This document shows positions 1 to 9,600 of a stretch of 35,038 nt of DNA, piece after piece. The translations under genes and the position numbers were made by a program. The notes under the pieces were generated by a model. That model searched no databases and had not been told where the DNA came from. It was given only the letters and a program-made list of their open reading frames with translations. The DNA is from Clostridiales bacterium (lineage in GTDB: Bacteria > Bacillota > Clostridia > Oscillospirales > Oscillospiraceae): positions 1 to 35,038 of the forward strand of contig JAAYMC010000067.1 of the NCBI GenBank assembly GCA_012521555.1, given 5' to 3'. The stretch's first letter is position 1; each line of letters begins with the position of its first letter.

Positions 1-1115
1 CACGGCAGGTCGAGGTCAGGCCGGCCGAAATGGCCGTACGCGGCGACCTGGCGGTAAATCGGCTGGAGGAGATTGAGCTTGGAGATGATTTTCGACGGCC
101 GGAAATCAAAGACCTTATTAATGATGGCCTCGATTTTCTCGTCCGGGACAGTGCCTGTCCCACGTGTGTCCACAAAAATGGAGACGGGTTTTGCCACGCC
201 GATGGCGTAAGCGACCTCAATCTGGCACGCCCTGGCAAGGCCGGCCGCGACGATATTTTTTGCAACATAGCGCGCCATATACGCGCCGCTGCGGTCGACT
301 TTCGTCGGGTCCTTTCCGGAGAAGGCGCCGCCGCCGTGGCTGGCGTAGCCGCCGTAGGTGTCCACCATGATTTTGCGCCCGGTCAGGCCCGTGTCGCCGA
401 CGGGGCCGCCCGTCACGAAGCGGCCGGTGGGGTTGATGAAGATTTTTGTGTCCGCCGTGATGTATTCGGCGGGGATAACTTTCTTGATGACAGTTTCCAT
501 CACGGCCTCCCGCAGCGCCGGCGTGGAAATTTCATCGGTATGCTGCGTGGAGACGACGATGGCCGGGCAGGCGACGATCTTTCCGTTGTCGTACGCGACG
601 GTGACCTGGCTTTTCCCGTCCGGCCTGAGGAAAGGAAGCTCCCCGGACTTGCGCACCTCGGCGAGGCGGCGGGTCAGGGCGTGCGCGAGGGATATGGGGG
701 CGGGCATGAGCTCCGGCGTTTCGTCGCAGGCGAAGCCGAACATCATTCCCTGGTCGCCGGCGCCCGTCTCGCCGTCTTCGTCCATCGCGTGGTTGACGCC
801 CATGGCGATGTCGGGGCTTTGCTCTTTAATCGAGGTCAGGACCGCGCAGCCATGATAGTCAAAACCTAAAGCGGGGTCGTTGTACCCGATTTCGCGGATG
901 GTGTCGCGGACTGTCTGTGGGATGTCGACGTAGGATTCCGTCGTGATTTCGCCCATGACAATGGCCATGCCGGTGGAGACGACCGTCTCGCACGCGACGC
1001 GGGCGGATTTGTCGTTTGAGAGAATTCTATCGAGAATGGCATCGGAAATCTGGTCGCAGATTTTGTCGGGATGCCCTTCCGTAACGGACTCTGACGTAAA
1101 GATTCTGCTGGACAT
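1..1115 (-). CDS. metK: S-adenosylmethionine synthase, C-terminus cut by window edge
   Basis: MetK makes S-adenosylmethionine from methionine and ATP in the cytoplasm. The reading frame runs off the left edge, so 371 codons are visible of a family length near 395. The N-terminus reads [18 protein letters not shown], the family's opening motif. Further in are [10 protein letters not shown] (ATP-binding hexapeptide region) and [16 protein letters not shown] (second signature), and the last visible residues include [14 protein letters not shown], typical of the MetK C-terminus. The ATG at 1113-1115 is preceded by GAGGAGG at a good distance, which fixes the start. It faces away from the plus-strand genes and follows citrate synthase on the same strand, but a hairpin and a separate promoter lie between them, so it is probably its own unit. 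No SAM-riboswitch-like structure was seen in the leader. Confidence 0.97.
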   Translation of the reverse strand, partial: MSSRIFTSESVTEGHPDKICDQISDAILDRILSNDKSARVACETVVSTGMAIVMGEITTESYVDIPQTVRDTIREIGYNDPALGFDYHGCAVLTSIKEQSPDIAMGVNHAMDEDGETGAGDQGMMFGFACDETPELMPAPISLAHALTRRLAEVRKSGELPFLRPDGKSQVTVAYDNGKIVACPAIVVSTQHTDEISTPALREAVMETVIKKVIPAEYITADTKIFINPTGRFVTGGPVGDTGLTGRKIMVDTYGGYASHGGGAFSGKDPTKVDRSGAYMARYVAKNIVAAGLARACQIEVAYAIGVAKPVSIFVDTRGTGTVPDEKIEAIINKVFDFRPSKIISKLNLLQPIYRQVAAYGHFGRPDLDLP

Positions 1116-1180
1116 GAGCTCGCGTTCCTCCTCGGAAAAATGAGAAATTGAAATTTAAAATCTAAATTTCATAATTAAGC

Positions 1181-1189
1181 AGTATAGCA
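1181..1189 (-). promoter_or_regulatory. Extended -10 promoter of metK
   Basis: Read on the minus strand this is TGC followed by TATACT, an extended -10 element. No convincing -35 hexamer lies 16-18 bases upstream, which is common for extended -10 promoters. It gives a leader of about 60 AT-rich bases before the metK ribosome binding site. This is a motif call only. Confidence 0.4.
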
Positions 1190-1275
1190 TATTATTTGCC
1201 AATCATAAAGGCTTTTTCTTCAAAAAACGGACAAGTTCGGCAATTTTGTGTTGAAAAATGTCAAAACAGAGGGAA

Positions 1276-1296
1276 GCCGCCGTCAAAAACGGCGGC
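1276..1296 (-). terminator. Hairpin after citrate synthase
   Basis: A perfect inverted repeat GCCGCCG / CGGCGGC sits about 20 bases past the citrate synthase stop (8 pairs if the inner T-A is counted, loop of 5). The following minus-strand bases are only moderately T-rich, so termination may be partial and some read-through into metK is possible. Confidence 0.5.
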
Positions 1297-1315
1297 AGCG
1301 ATGTAAAAAAACGCC

Positions 1316-2680
1316 CTAGCGGTCGCGCAGCGGGACAAATTCCATGTCCGGCGCGATGGCTTTGTATGCCGGGCGGATAATCCGGCTCTGGTTGAACACT
1401 TCCTCGATTCGGTGCGCGCACCAGCCGACCATGCGCGCGACGGCAAACAGCGGCGTGTACAGCTCGTCGGGGATGCCGAGCATCTTGTAGACAAAGCCGG
1501 AGTAGAAGTCGACGTTCACGCACATGCCCTCCGCCGACCGCCCTTCTTTTTCAAACGCCACGGGAATCAGGCGCTCCACCGAGGCAAACAGGTTAAACTC
1601 CGCTTCGTACGGCGTGCCCTTCGCGAGCTTTGACGCCAGGTCCCGCAGGCGGACGGCGCGCGGGTCGCTGAGCGTGTAGATGGCGTGGCCGAAGCCGTAG
1701 ATGAGGCCGTCCCCGCAGCCGGCTTCCTTCCGCAGGATGCGGCGCAGGTACGCGACGATTTCCTCGTCGTCCGTCCAGTCCTTCACGCCTTCCTCGATGC
1801 ACTTGAACATCTCCATAACCTTCTTGTTCGCGCCGCCGTGCTTCGGGCCTTTGAGCGAGCCGACGGCCGCGGCGATGGCCGAGTAAATGTCCGTCCCCGT
1901 CGAGGAGAGCACGCGGCAGGCGAAAGCCGAGTTGTTGCCGCCGCCGTGTTCGGCGTGCAAAACGAGGCACAGGTCGAGAAGCTGCGCCTCCTCCCGCGTA
2001 AAGGAGCTGTTCTGGCGGGCGATGTGCAGGAAGTTTTCCGCCGTGGACAGGCCGTCCTGCGGGCGGTGGATGATGAGGCTCTCCTTGTCGAAGTAGTGGC
2101 GCTTGGCCGCGAACGCGTGCGCCACGATGACGGGGCAGCGCGCAATCAGGTGCAGCGCCTTGTCAAGCTCCGAGCGCAGATCCGTCAGCTCCGGGTTCGG
2201 GTCATACGAATACAGAGCCAGCACGCTGCGGGCGAGCTTGTTCATGATGTCGATGCTCGGCGCGGAGAGGATCATATCCTCCGTAAAGCCGGGGGGCAGG
2301 GTCCTGTACTCGGCAAGTATGTCCTGAAAAACCTGAAGTGATGTACTGTCCGGCAGTTTGCCGAAAAGGAGCAGGTAGGCCGTCTCCTCAAAGCCGAAAC
2401 GCCCCTCGCCCATGAAACCGTCTATGAGCTTTTCAACGTCGATGCCCCGGTAGACGAGCTGCCCGCGCATGGGCTGGCGCACGCCATCCATAAGCTTGTA
2501 GCCGCGCACGTCGCCGATGCGCGTGATGCCGGCCATGACGCCCGTCCCGTCGGCATTGCGCAGGCCGCGCTTGACGTCCGTACCCACGTACTGCGATATG
2601 TCCACCGATATGCTCTCCTGGATATCGGCAATTCTGTTGTCGATAAACTCAGCAACGACTTTTGAAACGTCGGGCTGCAT
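1316..2680 (-). CDS. gltA: Citrate synthase
   Basis: It condenses oxaloacetate and acetyl-CoA to citrate, the entry step of the oxidative TCA branch that leads to 2-oxoglutarate and glutamate. The 454-residue protein has the usual family motifs: GPKHGGAN with H281, GLIYGFGHAIYTLSDPRA with H332, and VNVDFYSGF with D391, which match the catalytic His-His-Asp set. The first 60 residues are a helical extension found in many clostridial citrate synthases. The ATG at 2678-2680 is preceded by a GAGGG-type ribosome binding site, somewhat distant. A near-consensus promoter lies just upstream and a hairpin follows the stop. I assign it to the Si-type citrate synthase group by overall sequence; stereospecificity (Re or Si) cannot be proved here. 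Confidence 0.95.
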   Translation of the reverse strand: MQPDVSKVVAEFIDNRIADIQESISVDISQYVGTDVKRGLRNADGTGVMAGITRIGDVRGYKLMDGVRQPMRGQLVYRGIDVEKLIDGFMGEGRFGFEETAYLLLFGKLPDSTSLQVFQDILAEYRTLPPGFTEDMILSAPSIDIMNKLARSVLALYSYDPNPELTDLRSELDKALHLIARCPVIVAHAFAAKRHYFDKESLIIHRPQDGLSTAENFLHIARQNSSFTREEAQLLDLCLVLHAEHGGGNNSAFACRVLSSTGTDIYSAIAAAVGSLKGPKHGGANKKVMEMFKCIEEGVKDWTDDEEIVAYLRRILRKEAGCGDGLIYGFGHAIYTLSDPRAVRLRDLASKLAKGTPYEAEFNLFASVERLIPVAFEKEGRSAEGMCVNVDFYSGFVYKMLGIPDELYTPLFAVARMVGWCAHRIEEVFNQSRIIRPAYKAIAPDMEFVPLRDR

Positions 2681-2725
2681 GATGCTCTTCCCTCGCCTTC
2701 TGGAAAGTACTAAACAATTAAAGTG

Positions 2726-2754
2726 ATTTTACTCCGAATTGCAGACAAAGTCAA
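2726..2754 (-). promoter_or_regulatory. Sigma-A-type promoter of citrate synthase
   Basis: On the minus strand the boxes are TTGACT (-35, 2749-2754) and TAAAAT (-10, 2726-2731) with a 17-base spacer. The predicted transcript starts about 40 bases before the citrate synthase ATG. Confidence 0.7.
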
Positions 2755-2925
2755 TAAATTTGCATGATAATTCTTGGTGACTTGCATGAAACGCGCTTTC
2801 GGGCCTTTTTAAGCGGATTTGACCAAACGTTAGAATAAATTCCAGAAAGTAGCAAATAATACAGGTGTGTCAAGCGCAAAAAGCCTGCTGTTTTGAACTG
2901 AACTTGCATTGGAGGTTACTTTGAA

Positions 2926-3927
2926 ATGAAACGAAGCTTTAGGCTCAAAAGCGCACTGATTCTCGCTTTGGCCCTCTCGGCTTTCAGCCTCGCGCTCGCC
3001 GCTCCCGCCATTGCGGAGTTTTGGCCCACGATGGCGACGACGATAACGTCCAACGCGCGGCCGATTGCCGAGAACATCGAGCTCGAGACGTACCGCTCCG
3101 TTTCGGTGTCGGCCCGGTTTAAGGCCGTCGACCCGGACGGCGACGAGGTGACGTTCGAGCTTGTGGACATGCCCAAGAAAGGCACCGTGAAGGTGGAGGA
3201 GGACGGCACGTTCACCTACACCCCCGACTCGGGCAAGCGCGGGCGCGACACGTTTACCTACATCGCCTGCGACCCGAAGGGCGGCCTGTCGAACAAGGCG
3301 ACGGTCACCATCGAAATCAGGAAGCAGCAGACGGACATCACCTATTCCGACATCGCCGGGACGGGCCTTGAGTATCCCGCCGTCGCGCTGGCGGAGAGAG
3401 GCGTCTTTATGGGCGACGCCATCGCCGGCCGCTACTTCTTCCGCCCGGCGCAGACCGTCACGCGCGGCGAATTTGTGGCGATGTGCCTGGCGCTGTCCGG
3501 GACGGAGACGCTCAAGGACATCGTCCGCACCGGGTTTTACGACGACGACAAGATTCCCCAGTGGGTCAAGCCCTACGTCTCGACGGCTCTGATGAACGGC
3601 CTCATCACCGGCTGCAAGACGGAGGACGGGCGCCTCGTCTTTAACGCCAACGACCCGATCACCGTCGCGCAGGCGGCCGTCATCCTCAACAACATGCTGC
3701 GGCCGACGGACGTCTCCGTCTCGGCCTTCGCCGAGATGACCTCCCTGCCCTCCTGGGCGCATCAGGCGGGCGCGAACCTCGACGCCTGCGACATCCTCCC
3801 GAGCGAGACGGCAGACTACAACGCCTATCTCACGCGCGCGCAGGCGGCCGAAATGCTGGTCAGGTCCATGCGCCTGCTCGACAGCCGCGACGACGACCGC
3901 TCCATTCTCAGCTGGGTGCAGTTTTAG
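2926..3927 (+). CDS. Secreted protein with Ig-like domain and three SLH modules
   Basis: This is a surface protein likely held to the cell wall through S-layer-homology modules. Residues 1-30 form a signal peptide: basic start, long Leu/Ala core, and an APAIA-type cleavage site. Residues about 44-132 resemble the cadherin-like/tandem Ig fold, with the DPDGDEVTFELV and GTFTYTPDSGKRGRDTFTY motifs. Three SLH-like repeats follow at about 139-195, 203-258 and 266-319; VTRGEFVAM, ITVAQAAVIL and LTRAQAAEML mark the conserved helix of each. The ATG is preceded by GGAGG ten bases upstream. The unit stands alone between a divergent promoter and a strong terminator. A weak promoter (TTTAAG, 17-base spacer, TAGAAT at 2831-2836) may drive it. 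Its binding partner is unknown; with only one Ig-like domain it could be an anchor or a cell-wall structural protein. Confidence 0.85.
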   Translation: MKRSFRLKSALILALALSAFSLALAAPAIAEFWPTMATTITSNARPIAENIELETYRSVSVSARFKAVDPDGDEVTFELVDMPKKGTVKVEEDGTFTYTPDSGKRGRDTFTYIACDPKGGLSNKATVTIEIRKQQTDITYSDIAGTGLEYPAVALAERGVFMGDAIAGRYFFRPAQTVTRGEFVAMCLALSGTETLKDIVRTGFYDDDKIPQWVKPYVSTALMNGLITGCKTEDGRLVFNANDPITVAQAAVILNNMLRPTDVSVSAFAEMTSLPSWAHQAGANLDACDILPSETADYNAYLTRAQAAEMLVRSMRLLDSRDDDRSILSWVQF

Positions 3928-3953
3928 CCCCTTTACAGCGTCCTTAATCTGCC

Positions 3954-3984
3954 GGGCGGCTTAAAAAAGCCGCCCTCTTTTTTT
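3954..3984 (+). terminator. Intrinsic terminator after the SLH protein
   Basis: The stem GGGCGGC / GCCGCCC extends by two T-A pairs to 9 bp around an AAAA loop and is followed by TCTTTTTTT. It is a textbook rho-independent terminator. Confidence 0.9.
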
Positions 3985-4002
3985 GCCTTTTGCCGCGCGG
4001 TA

Positions 4003-4031
4003 TTTACAGAAAAGGGAAAAAGGTATAGAAT
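4003..4031 (+). promoter_or_regulatory. Promoter of the HD-domain gene
   Basis: TTTACA (4003-4008) and TAGAAT (4026-4031) are separated by 17 bases. Transcription would begin near 4038, downstream of the ATG at 4032. That ATG would therefore not be in the transcript, which supports the TTG at 4083 as the true start. Confidence 0.6.
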
Positions 4032-4082
4032 ATGCAATTGCCGTTTTTGCAGGATAAGAAAGAGATAAAGGAGGAAGTTGCT

Positions 4083-4685
4083 TTGGAAACGGGATTCGGG
4101 CGCGAGACGGGGCTTAATCACCTTCTTAAGTACAACAAGGAGCCCTTCCACATTCAACACGCCCTCACGGTCGAAGGCGTCATGCGGTATTTCGCCGAAA
4201 CGCTCGGCTATGGCGAGGACGCCGATTTCTGGGCCATGGTGGGGCTTTTGCACGACATTGACTACGGGCAGTATCCGGAGCAGCACTGCCGGAAAGCGCC
4301 GGAGCTTTTGCGGGAGATCGGCGCGGGCGAGGAATTTATTCACGCCGTCGTCAGCCACGGGTACGGGATCTGCGCGGACGTCGCCCCCGAGCACGAGATG
4401 GAGCGCGTGCTGTTTGCGGTGGACGAGCTGACGGGCCTCATCGGCGCGGCGGTGAAAATGCGGCCGTCCCAGAGCGCGTCGGACCTTGAGGTGCCGAGCC
4501 TGAAAAAGAAGTACAAGGACAAGAAGTTTGCCGCCGGCTGTTCCCGCGAAGTGATTGCCCGCGGCGCCGAGATGCTCGGCTGGGACCTCGACACGCTGTT
4601 TGAAAAGACGATCCTCGCCATGCGCGCGTGCGAAAAGCCGGTCGCCGAGGAGTTTGCCCGCCTGATGGAAAACACAGGCGCGTAG
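4083..4685 (+). CDS. HD-domain phosphohydrolase-like protein
   Basis: This 200-residue cytoplasmic protein belongs to the HD superfamily of metal-dependent phosphohydrolases. The metal-binding pattern is visible: H26 in the first helix (FHIQHAL), the H57-D58 pair in LLHDIDYGQ, H92 in VVSHGYG, and D114 in FAVDELTG. The family acts on nucleotides or other phosphoesters; the substrate cannot be read from sequence. I chose TTG at 4083 because AAAGGAGG lies 8 bases upstream, whereas an in-frame ATG at 4032 abuts the -10 box and has a poor ribosome site. The next gene has its own strong promoter, so this is probably a single-gene unit. The alternative start would add 17 residues. Confidence 0.85.
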   Translation: METGFGRETGLNHLLKYNKEPFHIQHALTVEGVMRYFAETLGYGEDADFWAMVGLLHDIDYGQYPEQHCRKAPELLREIGAGEEFIHAVVSHGYGICADVAPEHEMERVLFAVDELTGLIGAAVKMRPSQSASDLEVPSLKKKYKDKKFAAGCSREVIARGAEMLGWDLDTLFEKTILAMRACEKPVAEEFARLMENTGA

Positions 4686-4744
4686 GCGGTTTTTGATTTT
4701 GTTCATTAAATTTTGGAATTCTCGCTTTGAAAAACACTCCTTTA

Positions 4745-4774
4745 TTGACATATTGATTAGCAGGAGGTTATACT
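4745..4774 (+). promoter_or_regulatory. Strong promoter of the DUF4125-like gene
   Basis: A perfect -35 TTGACA (4745-4750) and a TATACT -10 (4769-4774) are separated by 18 bases. The transcript would start near 4781, about 44 bases before the ATG. The surrounding 4686-4824 gap holds no gene. Confidence 0.8.
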
Positions 4775-4824
4775 GGAAGCGGAATTTCGTATATTTTGCC
4801 CATTTATTTTAAAGGAGCTGTGTT

Positions 4825-5541
4825 ATGAGTACAATGAAGGGCGTCGCCGACGAAATCGTCGATATCGAATGGGAGATGTTCCTGGCGGTCAATGACGGCC
4901 TGGACCCCGCCACCTGTCAGGAAGAGAAGGGAACCTTTGAGGCTATGCGGAAAGCGCAGTACGTCGCGTGGCCGGAGGATGTCTTAAGCTTCCTTCTCGA
5001 GGACTATAAAAAGGCCCGGGAGGAGGGCCGCAACCTCCTCGCGGAGAAGTACATTCACATGATGCAGTCGGCCGACCCCGAGCAGTACGCTGTGGCCATC
5101 GAGTCGATTCCGGCGCCTTCCGAGGAGCAGAGGAGGCTCGCCGGAGCGATATCGGAGCAGCTCCTTGCCGAAACGCAGGCTCTGCACGAGGAATTCCCCT
5201 ATCTGGCGATGACGAGCCGCCCGCTCCGCGCGTCGCAGGATACGCCGTACGTCACGTCCGTCGAGACGTACCAGATCGGCGAGATGCTCACCTATTCGGA
5301 AAAGACGCTTAGAGCGCTTTACGACTACGTCATGGCAAACGCCAAAGCGGGCAATTCCACGGCGCGCAGGATTCTGGAGAACACCGTCCGCTATTACGGG
5401 TTTATCAATCTCATCGAGGCCAACGCCGCCATCAGGGAGCGCGTCGAGCTGCAAAACATCCGCTACTCGCCGGAGTCCGACTGCGACGGCTGCGATTTCG
5501 ACGGCTGCGGCGGGTGCGACGGCTGCGACGGCTGCGAGTGA
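4825..5541 (+). CDS. DUF4125-like protein with Cys-rich CxxC tail
   Basis: The 238-residue protein has no signal peptide or membrane segment. Its body (IVDIEWEMF, GTFEAMRKAQY, GRNLLAEKYIHMM, TSVETYQIGEMLTYSEKTL) resembles the uncharacterised family DUF4125; this is recognition from memory, not a search. Function is unknown. The last 20 residues are built of repeated Asp-Gly-Cys units and hold six cysteines (C220, C223, C228, C231, C234, C237) with CxxC spacing, which would suit metal binding or redox chemistry. The tail DNA repeats the unit GACGGCTGC. AAAGGAG sits 7 bases before the ATG and a strong promoter lies upstream. The SDR-type gene follows after 51 bases with no terminator, so the two are likely co-transcribed. 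Confidence 0.8.
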   Translation: MSTMKGVADEIVDIEWEMFLAVNDGLDPATCQEEKGTFEAMRKAQYVAWPEDVLSFLLEDYKKAREEGRNLLAEKYIHMMQSADPEQYAVAIESIPAPSEEQRRLAGAISEQLLAETQALHEEFPYLAMTSRPLRASQDTPYVTSVETYQIGEMLTYSEKTLRALYDYVMANAKAGNSTARRILENTVRYYGFINLIEANAAIRERVELQNIRYSPESDCDGCDFDGCGGCDGCDGCE

Positions 5542-5592
5542 CGCGCCGGCGCGCAATCTGGGAATCTGAAAGAAGGAAAAGAGGCGATCAGT

Positions 5593-6504
5593 TTGAAAAG
5601 GGTTTTAGCCATCGGAGGCAGCGCCTTTACGGGGCGCGTGTTCTCACTTCAAGCCTCTAAAAATCCGGAAATTGAGCTGCACGTCGTCAACCGCGGCCAG
5701 TTTCCGCTCAATCTCCAGGGCGTCAAGGAATACAAATGCGACAGGCACAATCCCCGCATGGTCGCCCACCTCCTGAAGGATCTGACGTTCGACGCCGTCG
5801 TCGATTTCTGCGCATACAGCCCGGGCGAGGTCAGCTCCCTTGTCACGGCGCTCGCCGGCCATTTCAAGCAGTATATCCTCTTCTCCACCTGCGCCGTCTA
5901 CGTGCCGTACAAATCCGAGCCGATTGCGGAGGACGGAGAAGTCCTCACGCGGTCCGACGGGAGCCTGGCGTCTGAAATGGCGTACAACAAGCTCCTCCTC
6001 GAAAAGGAGCTTATAAGGTCGTGCGGCGAAATCGGCGCGCACTACACCATCCTCCGCCCGACGTTTATCTACGGGCCGTTTAACTACAGCGCGCGAGAGT
6101 CGCATTACATCGAGCTGATTGCGCGCGGCCACGTCGTCCCCTACCCTGTGGACGCCACGTCGCGCTTCAGCCTTGTCTACGTCTTCGACATCGCCCGCGC
6201 GCTCATGACGTCCTTCGGGAACGAAAAGGCCTACGATGAAATTTTCAACCTCTCCGCGCCGGAGATTATCACGCACGCGCGGCTGTTTGAGGCTTTTGAG
6301 GAGTTCAACGGCGGCCCGATCATGACGCGCCCGGTGACGATTGAGGATATACTGAACGAAAACCTCGCCGTCCCCTTCCCGCTGACGGAGAGCGTCCTGT
6401 ACAGCGGAAAGAAATTTGCCGAAAAGCTGGACTTTGAATACACGCCGTTCATGGAGGGCATGGAGACAACGTACAAGACCTTCTATTCCCTCTTCATCAG
6501 CTAA
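5593..6504 (+). CDS. NAD-dependent epimerase/dehydratase-like (extended SDR) protein
   Basis: The 303-residue protein has an N-terminal Rossmann fold with a glycine motif GGSAFTG (residues 8-14, a variant of GxxGxxG), an acidic/polar end of strand 2 (VVNRG), and the STCAVY strand (98-103) typical of sugar-nucleotide epimerases. RPTFIYGP (155-162) is the conserved post-catalytic segment. The lysine of the YxxxK pair appears to be K133, but the aligned tyrosine position is M129, with Y131 two residues away, so the active site looks altered. The substrate is unknown. The start is TTG with GAGG 8 bases upstream; no better start exists nearby. It is downstream of the DUF4125-like gene in the same unit and is followed by a strong symmetrical terminator. 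Confidence 0.85.
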   Translation: MKRVLAIGGSAFTGRVFSLQASKNPEIELHVVNRGQFPLNLQGVKEYKCDRHNPRMVAHLLKDLTFDAVVDFCAYSPGEVSSLVTALAGHFKQYILFSTCAVYVPYKSEPIAEDGEVLTRSDGSLASEMAYNKLLLEKELIRSCGEIGAHYTILRPTFIYGPFNYSARESHYIELIARGHVVPYPVDATSRFSLVYVFDIARALMTSFGNEKAYDEIFNLSAPEIITHARLFEAFEEFNGGPIMTRPVTIEDILNENLAVPFPLTESVLYSGKKFAEKLDFEYTPFMEGMETTYKTFYSLFIS

Positions 6505-6513
6505 AGAGAAACG

Positions 6514-6548
6514 AAAAAGCCGCCCGCTTCCAAAGCGGGCGGCTTTTT
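6514..6548 (+). terminator. Symmetrical intrinsic terminator
   Basis: AAAAAGCCGCCCGCT pairs perfectly with AGCGGGCGGCTTTTT around a short TCCAA loop. The A-tract and T-tract would make it work in both directions. It ends the DUF4125-SDR unit and insulates the following giant gene. Confidence 0.9.
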
Positions 6549-6637
6549 GCGCCTTTCCGGGCGCGCACGGCGCTGCATAAACACCTGCCGGTGGGGAAAA
6601 ATACCACAGATAAGCCACACTGGGAGGTTTGAGATAA

Positions 6638-9600
6638 ATGTCCACAAAGCACCGCCGGGACGCGCGCCCGGAGGAGACGCATCAGAATTCTGTTGAAACG
6701 GCCAGAAAAGGCGGGCTCGTTTCGACTTTCCATACAGCTCAGAAGGCTCTGCGCCACCTTGCGGAGATAAAGGACGTTGTGCGGGACGGGACGCGGTACG
6801 CCGCGGAACACGTCAGCATCCCGCAGGCCCTCGAGTGGCTTCTCGACAACTGGTACATCGCCGAACGGGAGGGCAAAGGCGCCGCGGACGACATAAGGCG
6901 CCTTGGCCGCCTGCCGCGATGCGGGGACGGGAAAACCCTCTTCGTCCTGTACGCGGCGCATGAGTATTTGGACAGGCAAAATGACGCCGTCGACGCCGAT
7001 TCCCTCGAGGCGTTTCTCGACGATTTTCAGACGGAGACCATCCTCAGCGAAGCGGAACTGGCGGCCATGATCCCCGCCGTGCGCCTTGCCCTCATCGAGC
7101 GGCTCGCCGAAGAGGCGGCCGGCCTGCTTCGGGCGCTCGGCGGCGGGGTGGCGCAGTCACTCACGGAGCTTGCCGGGACGTTCTCCCGCATTTTCACGTC
7201 CCTGCGGTTCCTCTCAGGGTTTGACAGCTCCGACCTGCTCGAGCGCGTCGGGCGCGTCGAACACCTGATGAGGCAGGACCCCGCCGGCGTCTACCCCGAG
7301 ATGGACGAAGCAACGCGCCACGACTACCGCCGGACGCTTGCGCGCCTTGCCGAAAAGCACGGCATGAGCGAGCACGAGGCGGCGGAGAAAATCCTTGCCC
7401 TCGCGCGGGAGAGCGGCGAGCATATAGGGAATTACCTTTACGTAAAGCCCCTTGGGAAAGAGATCAAAACGCCGCGCGGCGGGCTGTACATCGCCTCGAT
7501 TGTCTTAACGAGCCTGGCGCTGAGCATCCTCGCGGCGCTGCTTTTGCGCCATCCTGTCTATCTTGTCGCGCTGTTTTTCCCGCTTTCATCTCTCGTCAAA
7601 AGCGCGGCGGACTATGTGGTCCTTAAGTTTTGCCCGATCCGCCGCGTCCCGCGCCTTGCCCTGGAGGGTGGCGTGCCAGAAGAAGGGCGGGCGCTGTGCG
7701 TCATCTCGCTTCTGCTCACGTCGGAGGATGAGGCGAAAAGGGCCGCGGCGCTCCTTGAGGAATACGCCCTGGCCAACCGCGACGCGGGGAAAAATGTCTC
7801 CTACGGCCTGCTCGTCGACCTGCCCGACTCCCTCGAGGCGGAGACGGATGCGGACAGGGCGCGCCTTGCGCACGCGGCGAGGGAGATTGCGGAGCTGAAC
7901 GCGCGGCATGGCGGCGGTTTTTTTCTTTTTTACCGCGCCAAGACATACAGCCGGTCGAGCCGGTGCTACACCCCTTGGGAGCGCAAGCGGGGCGCGATTT
8001 TGGAGATGTGCCGCCACCTGCGCGGAAAAAGCAGCCGGATTGTCTGTCTTACCGGCGACGTGAAGGCGCTTCACGGCACGCGCTACCTCATTACGCTTGA
8101 CGGCGACACGCGCCTTTGCGCCGGGACGGCGCGGGAGCTCATCGGCGCGGCGATGCACCCGCTTTGCCGCGCCGCCGTCGATGAAAAAAGGCGCGTCGTC
8201 GTCTCCGGCTGCGGCATCATCCAGCCGCGCGTGACGGTGGACCTCACAGCGTCGAACCAGACGGCGTTTACCCGCGTCTTCGCCGGGCTCGGCGGCATCG
8301 ACCCGTACGGCGCGACCGTCGGGGACGTGTACCAGAACCTCGCGGGCGCCGGCAGCTTCACCGGGAAAGGGCTCATCGACGTCGACGCGTACCTGGAGTG
8401 CCTCGACGGGCGCTTCCCGCAGGAGCTTGTCCTCTCCCACGACTTGCTGGAAGGCGCTTACCTGCGCTGCGCCTTCGCCGGCGACATCGAGGTGACGGAC
8501 GGCTTCCCCGCCAAGGTCACCTCCTACTTTGACCGCATGCACCGCTGGACGCGCGGGGACTGGCAGTCCGCGCCGTGGCTCTTCCCCGTCGTGAAAGACG
8601 AAAGCGGGCGGCTTGTGCCCAATCCCCTCTCCGCGCTCGACAAGTGGAAGATTTTCGACAATCTCCGGCGCTCGCTCGTGCCGGTTGCGACGTTTATCCT
8701 GCTCGTTGCGGCGATTATCACGGGCGCGCGCGCGCCGGTCTGGGCGGCCGTGGCGGCGTTCGGGGCGCAGATTGCGCGCCTTGCGGTGCTGTCGGCGTCG
8801 TCCCTCCTGCGGGGGCGGCGCGCTCGGGCGCGGTACCACTCGACCGTCGTCTCCGGCGTCCGGGCGGCGCTGGCGCAAAGCGCGCTGCAGTTTCTGTTTC
8901 TGCCGTACGAGGCGTGGATTTGCCTGTCGGCCGCCCTGACGGCGCTGTGGCGGATGCTGATATCCCGCCGCAACCTGCTCAAGTGGGTCACGGCCGCCGA
9001 CGCGGAGCGGCGCGCGCAGGGCGGCGCGGCGGACGCGTTCGTGAAAATGTCGCCCGCGCTCATCCCCTGCGCGATGGCCGCCGCCCTCTCGCCGCACATC
9101 GCGGGCACAATCCTCGCGCTCGTCTGGTTTATCTCCCCCTTCGTTGCGGCGCGCATCAGCCGCAAGCCGAGGCCGGGCACCGAGGCGCTGCGCGCGGAGG
9201 ACAGGCGCTTCCTCCTCCGCTGCGCGGGCGATATCTGGCGCTTTTTCGAGACGTTTCTCACGACGGCCGACCACTTTCTCCCGCCGGATAACTATCAGGA
9301 GCAGCCGGCCGTCGGCATCGCGCACCGCACGTCGCCGACGAACATCGGCCTTGCGCTGCTCTCCTGCCTTGCCGCCGCCGACCTTGGGCTGTGCAGGAAG
9401 GAAAAGGCGCTCTCCCTCATCGCGCAGACGCTCACAACCGTCGAGCGGCTGCCGAAGTGGAACGGGCACCTGTACAACTGGTACGACACGCTCACGCTCA
9501 CCGTCCTGCCGCCGGCGTATGTCTCAAGCGTCGACAGCGGCAACTTCGCCGGGTGCCTCATCGCCCTGCGGGAGGGGCTCCTTGAGTACGGCGCGGCCGA

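Noticed and set aside
30-869. Long plus-strand open frames across the metK region
   Set aside because: They lie opposite metK, which is fully supported by motifs and a ribosome site. High GC content produces long antisense frames.
1116-1315. Possible SAM riboswitch in the metK leader
   Set aside because: The leader is short and AT-rich and lacks the conserved stems and GC-rich core of SAM-I or other SAM classes.
7586-9469. 627-codon minus-strand open frame
   Set aside because: It is antisense to the glycosyltransferase part of the giant gene, has Arg/Ala-rich composition and no domain features.
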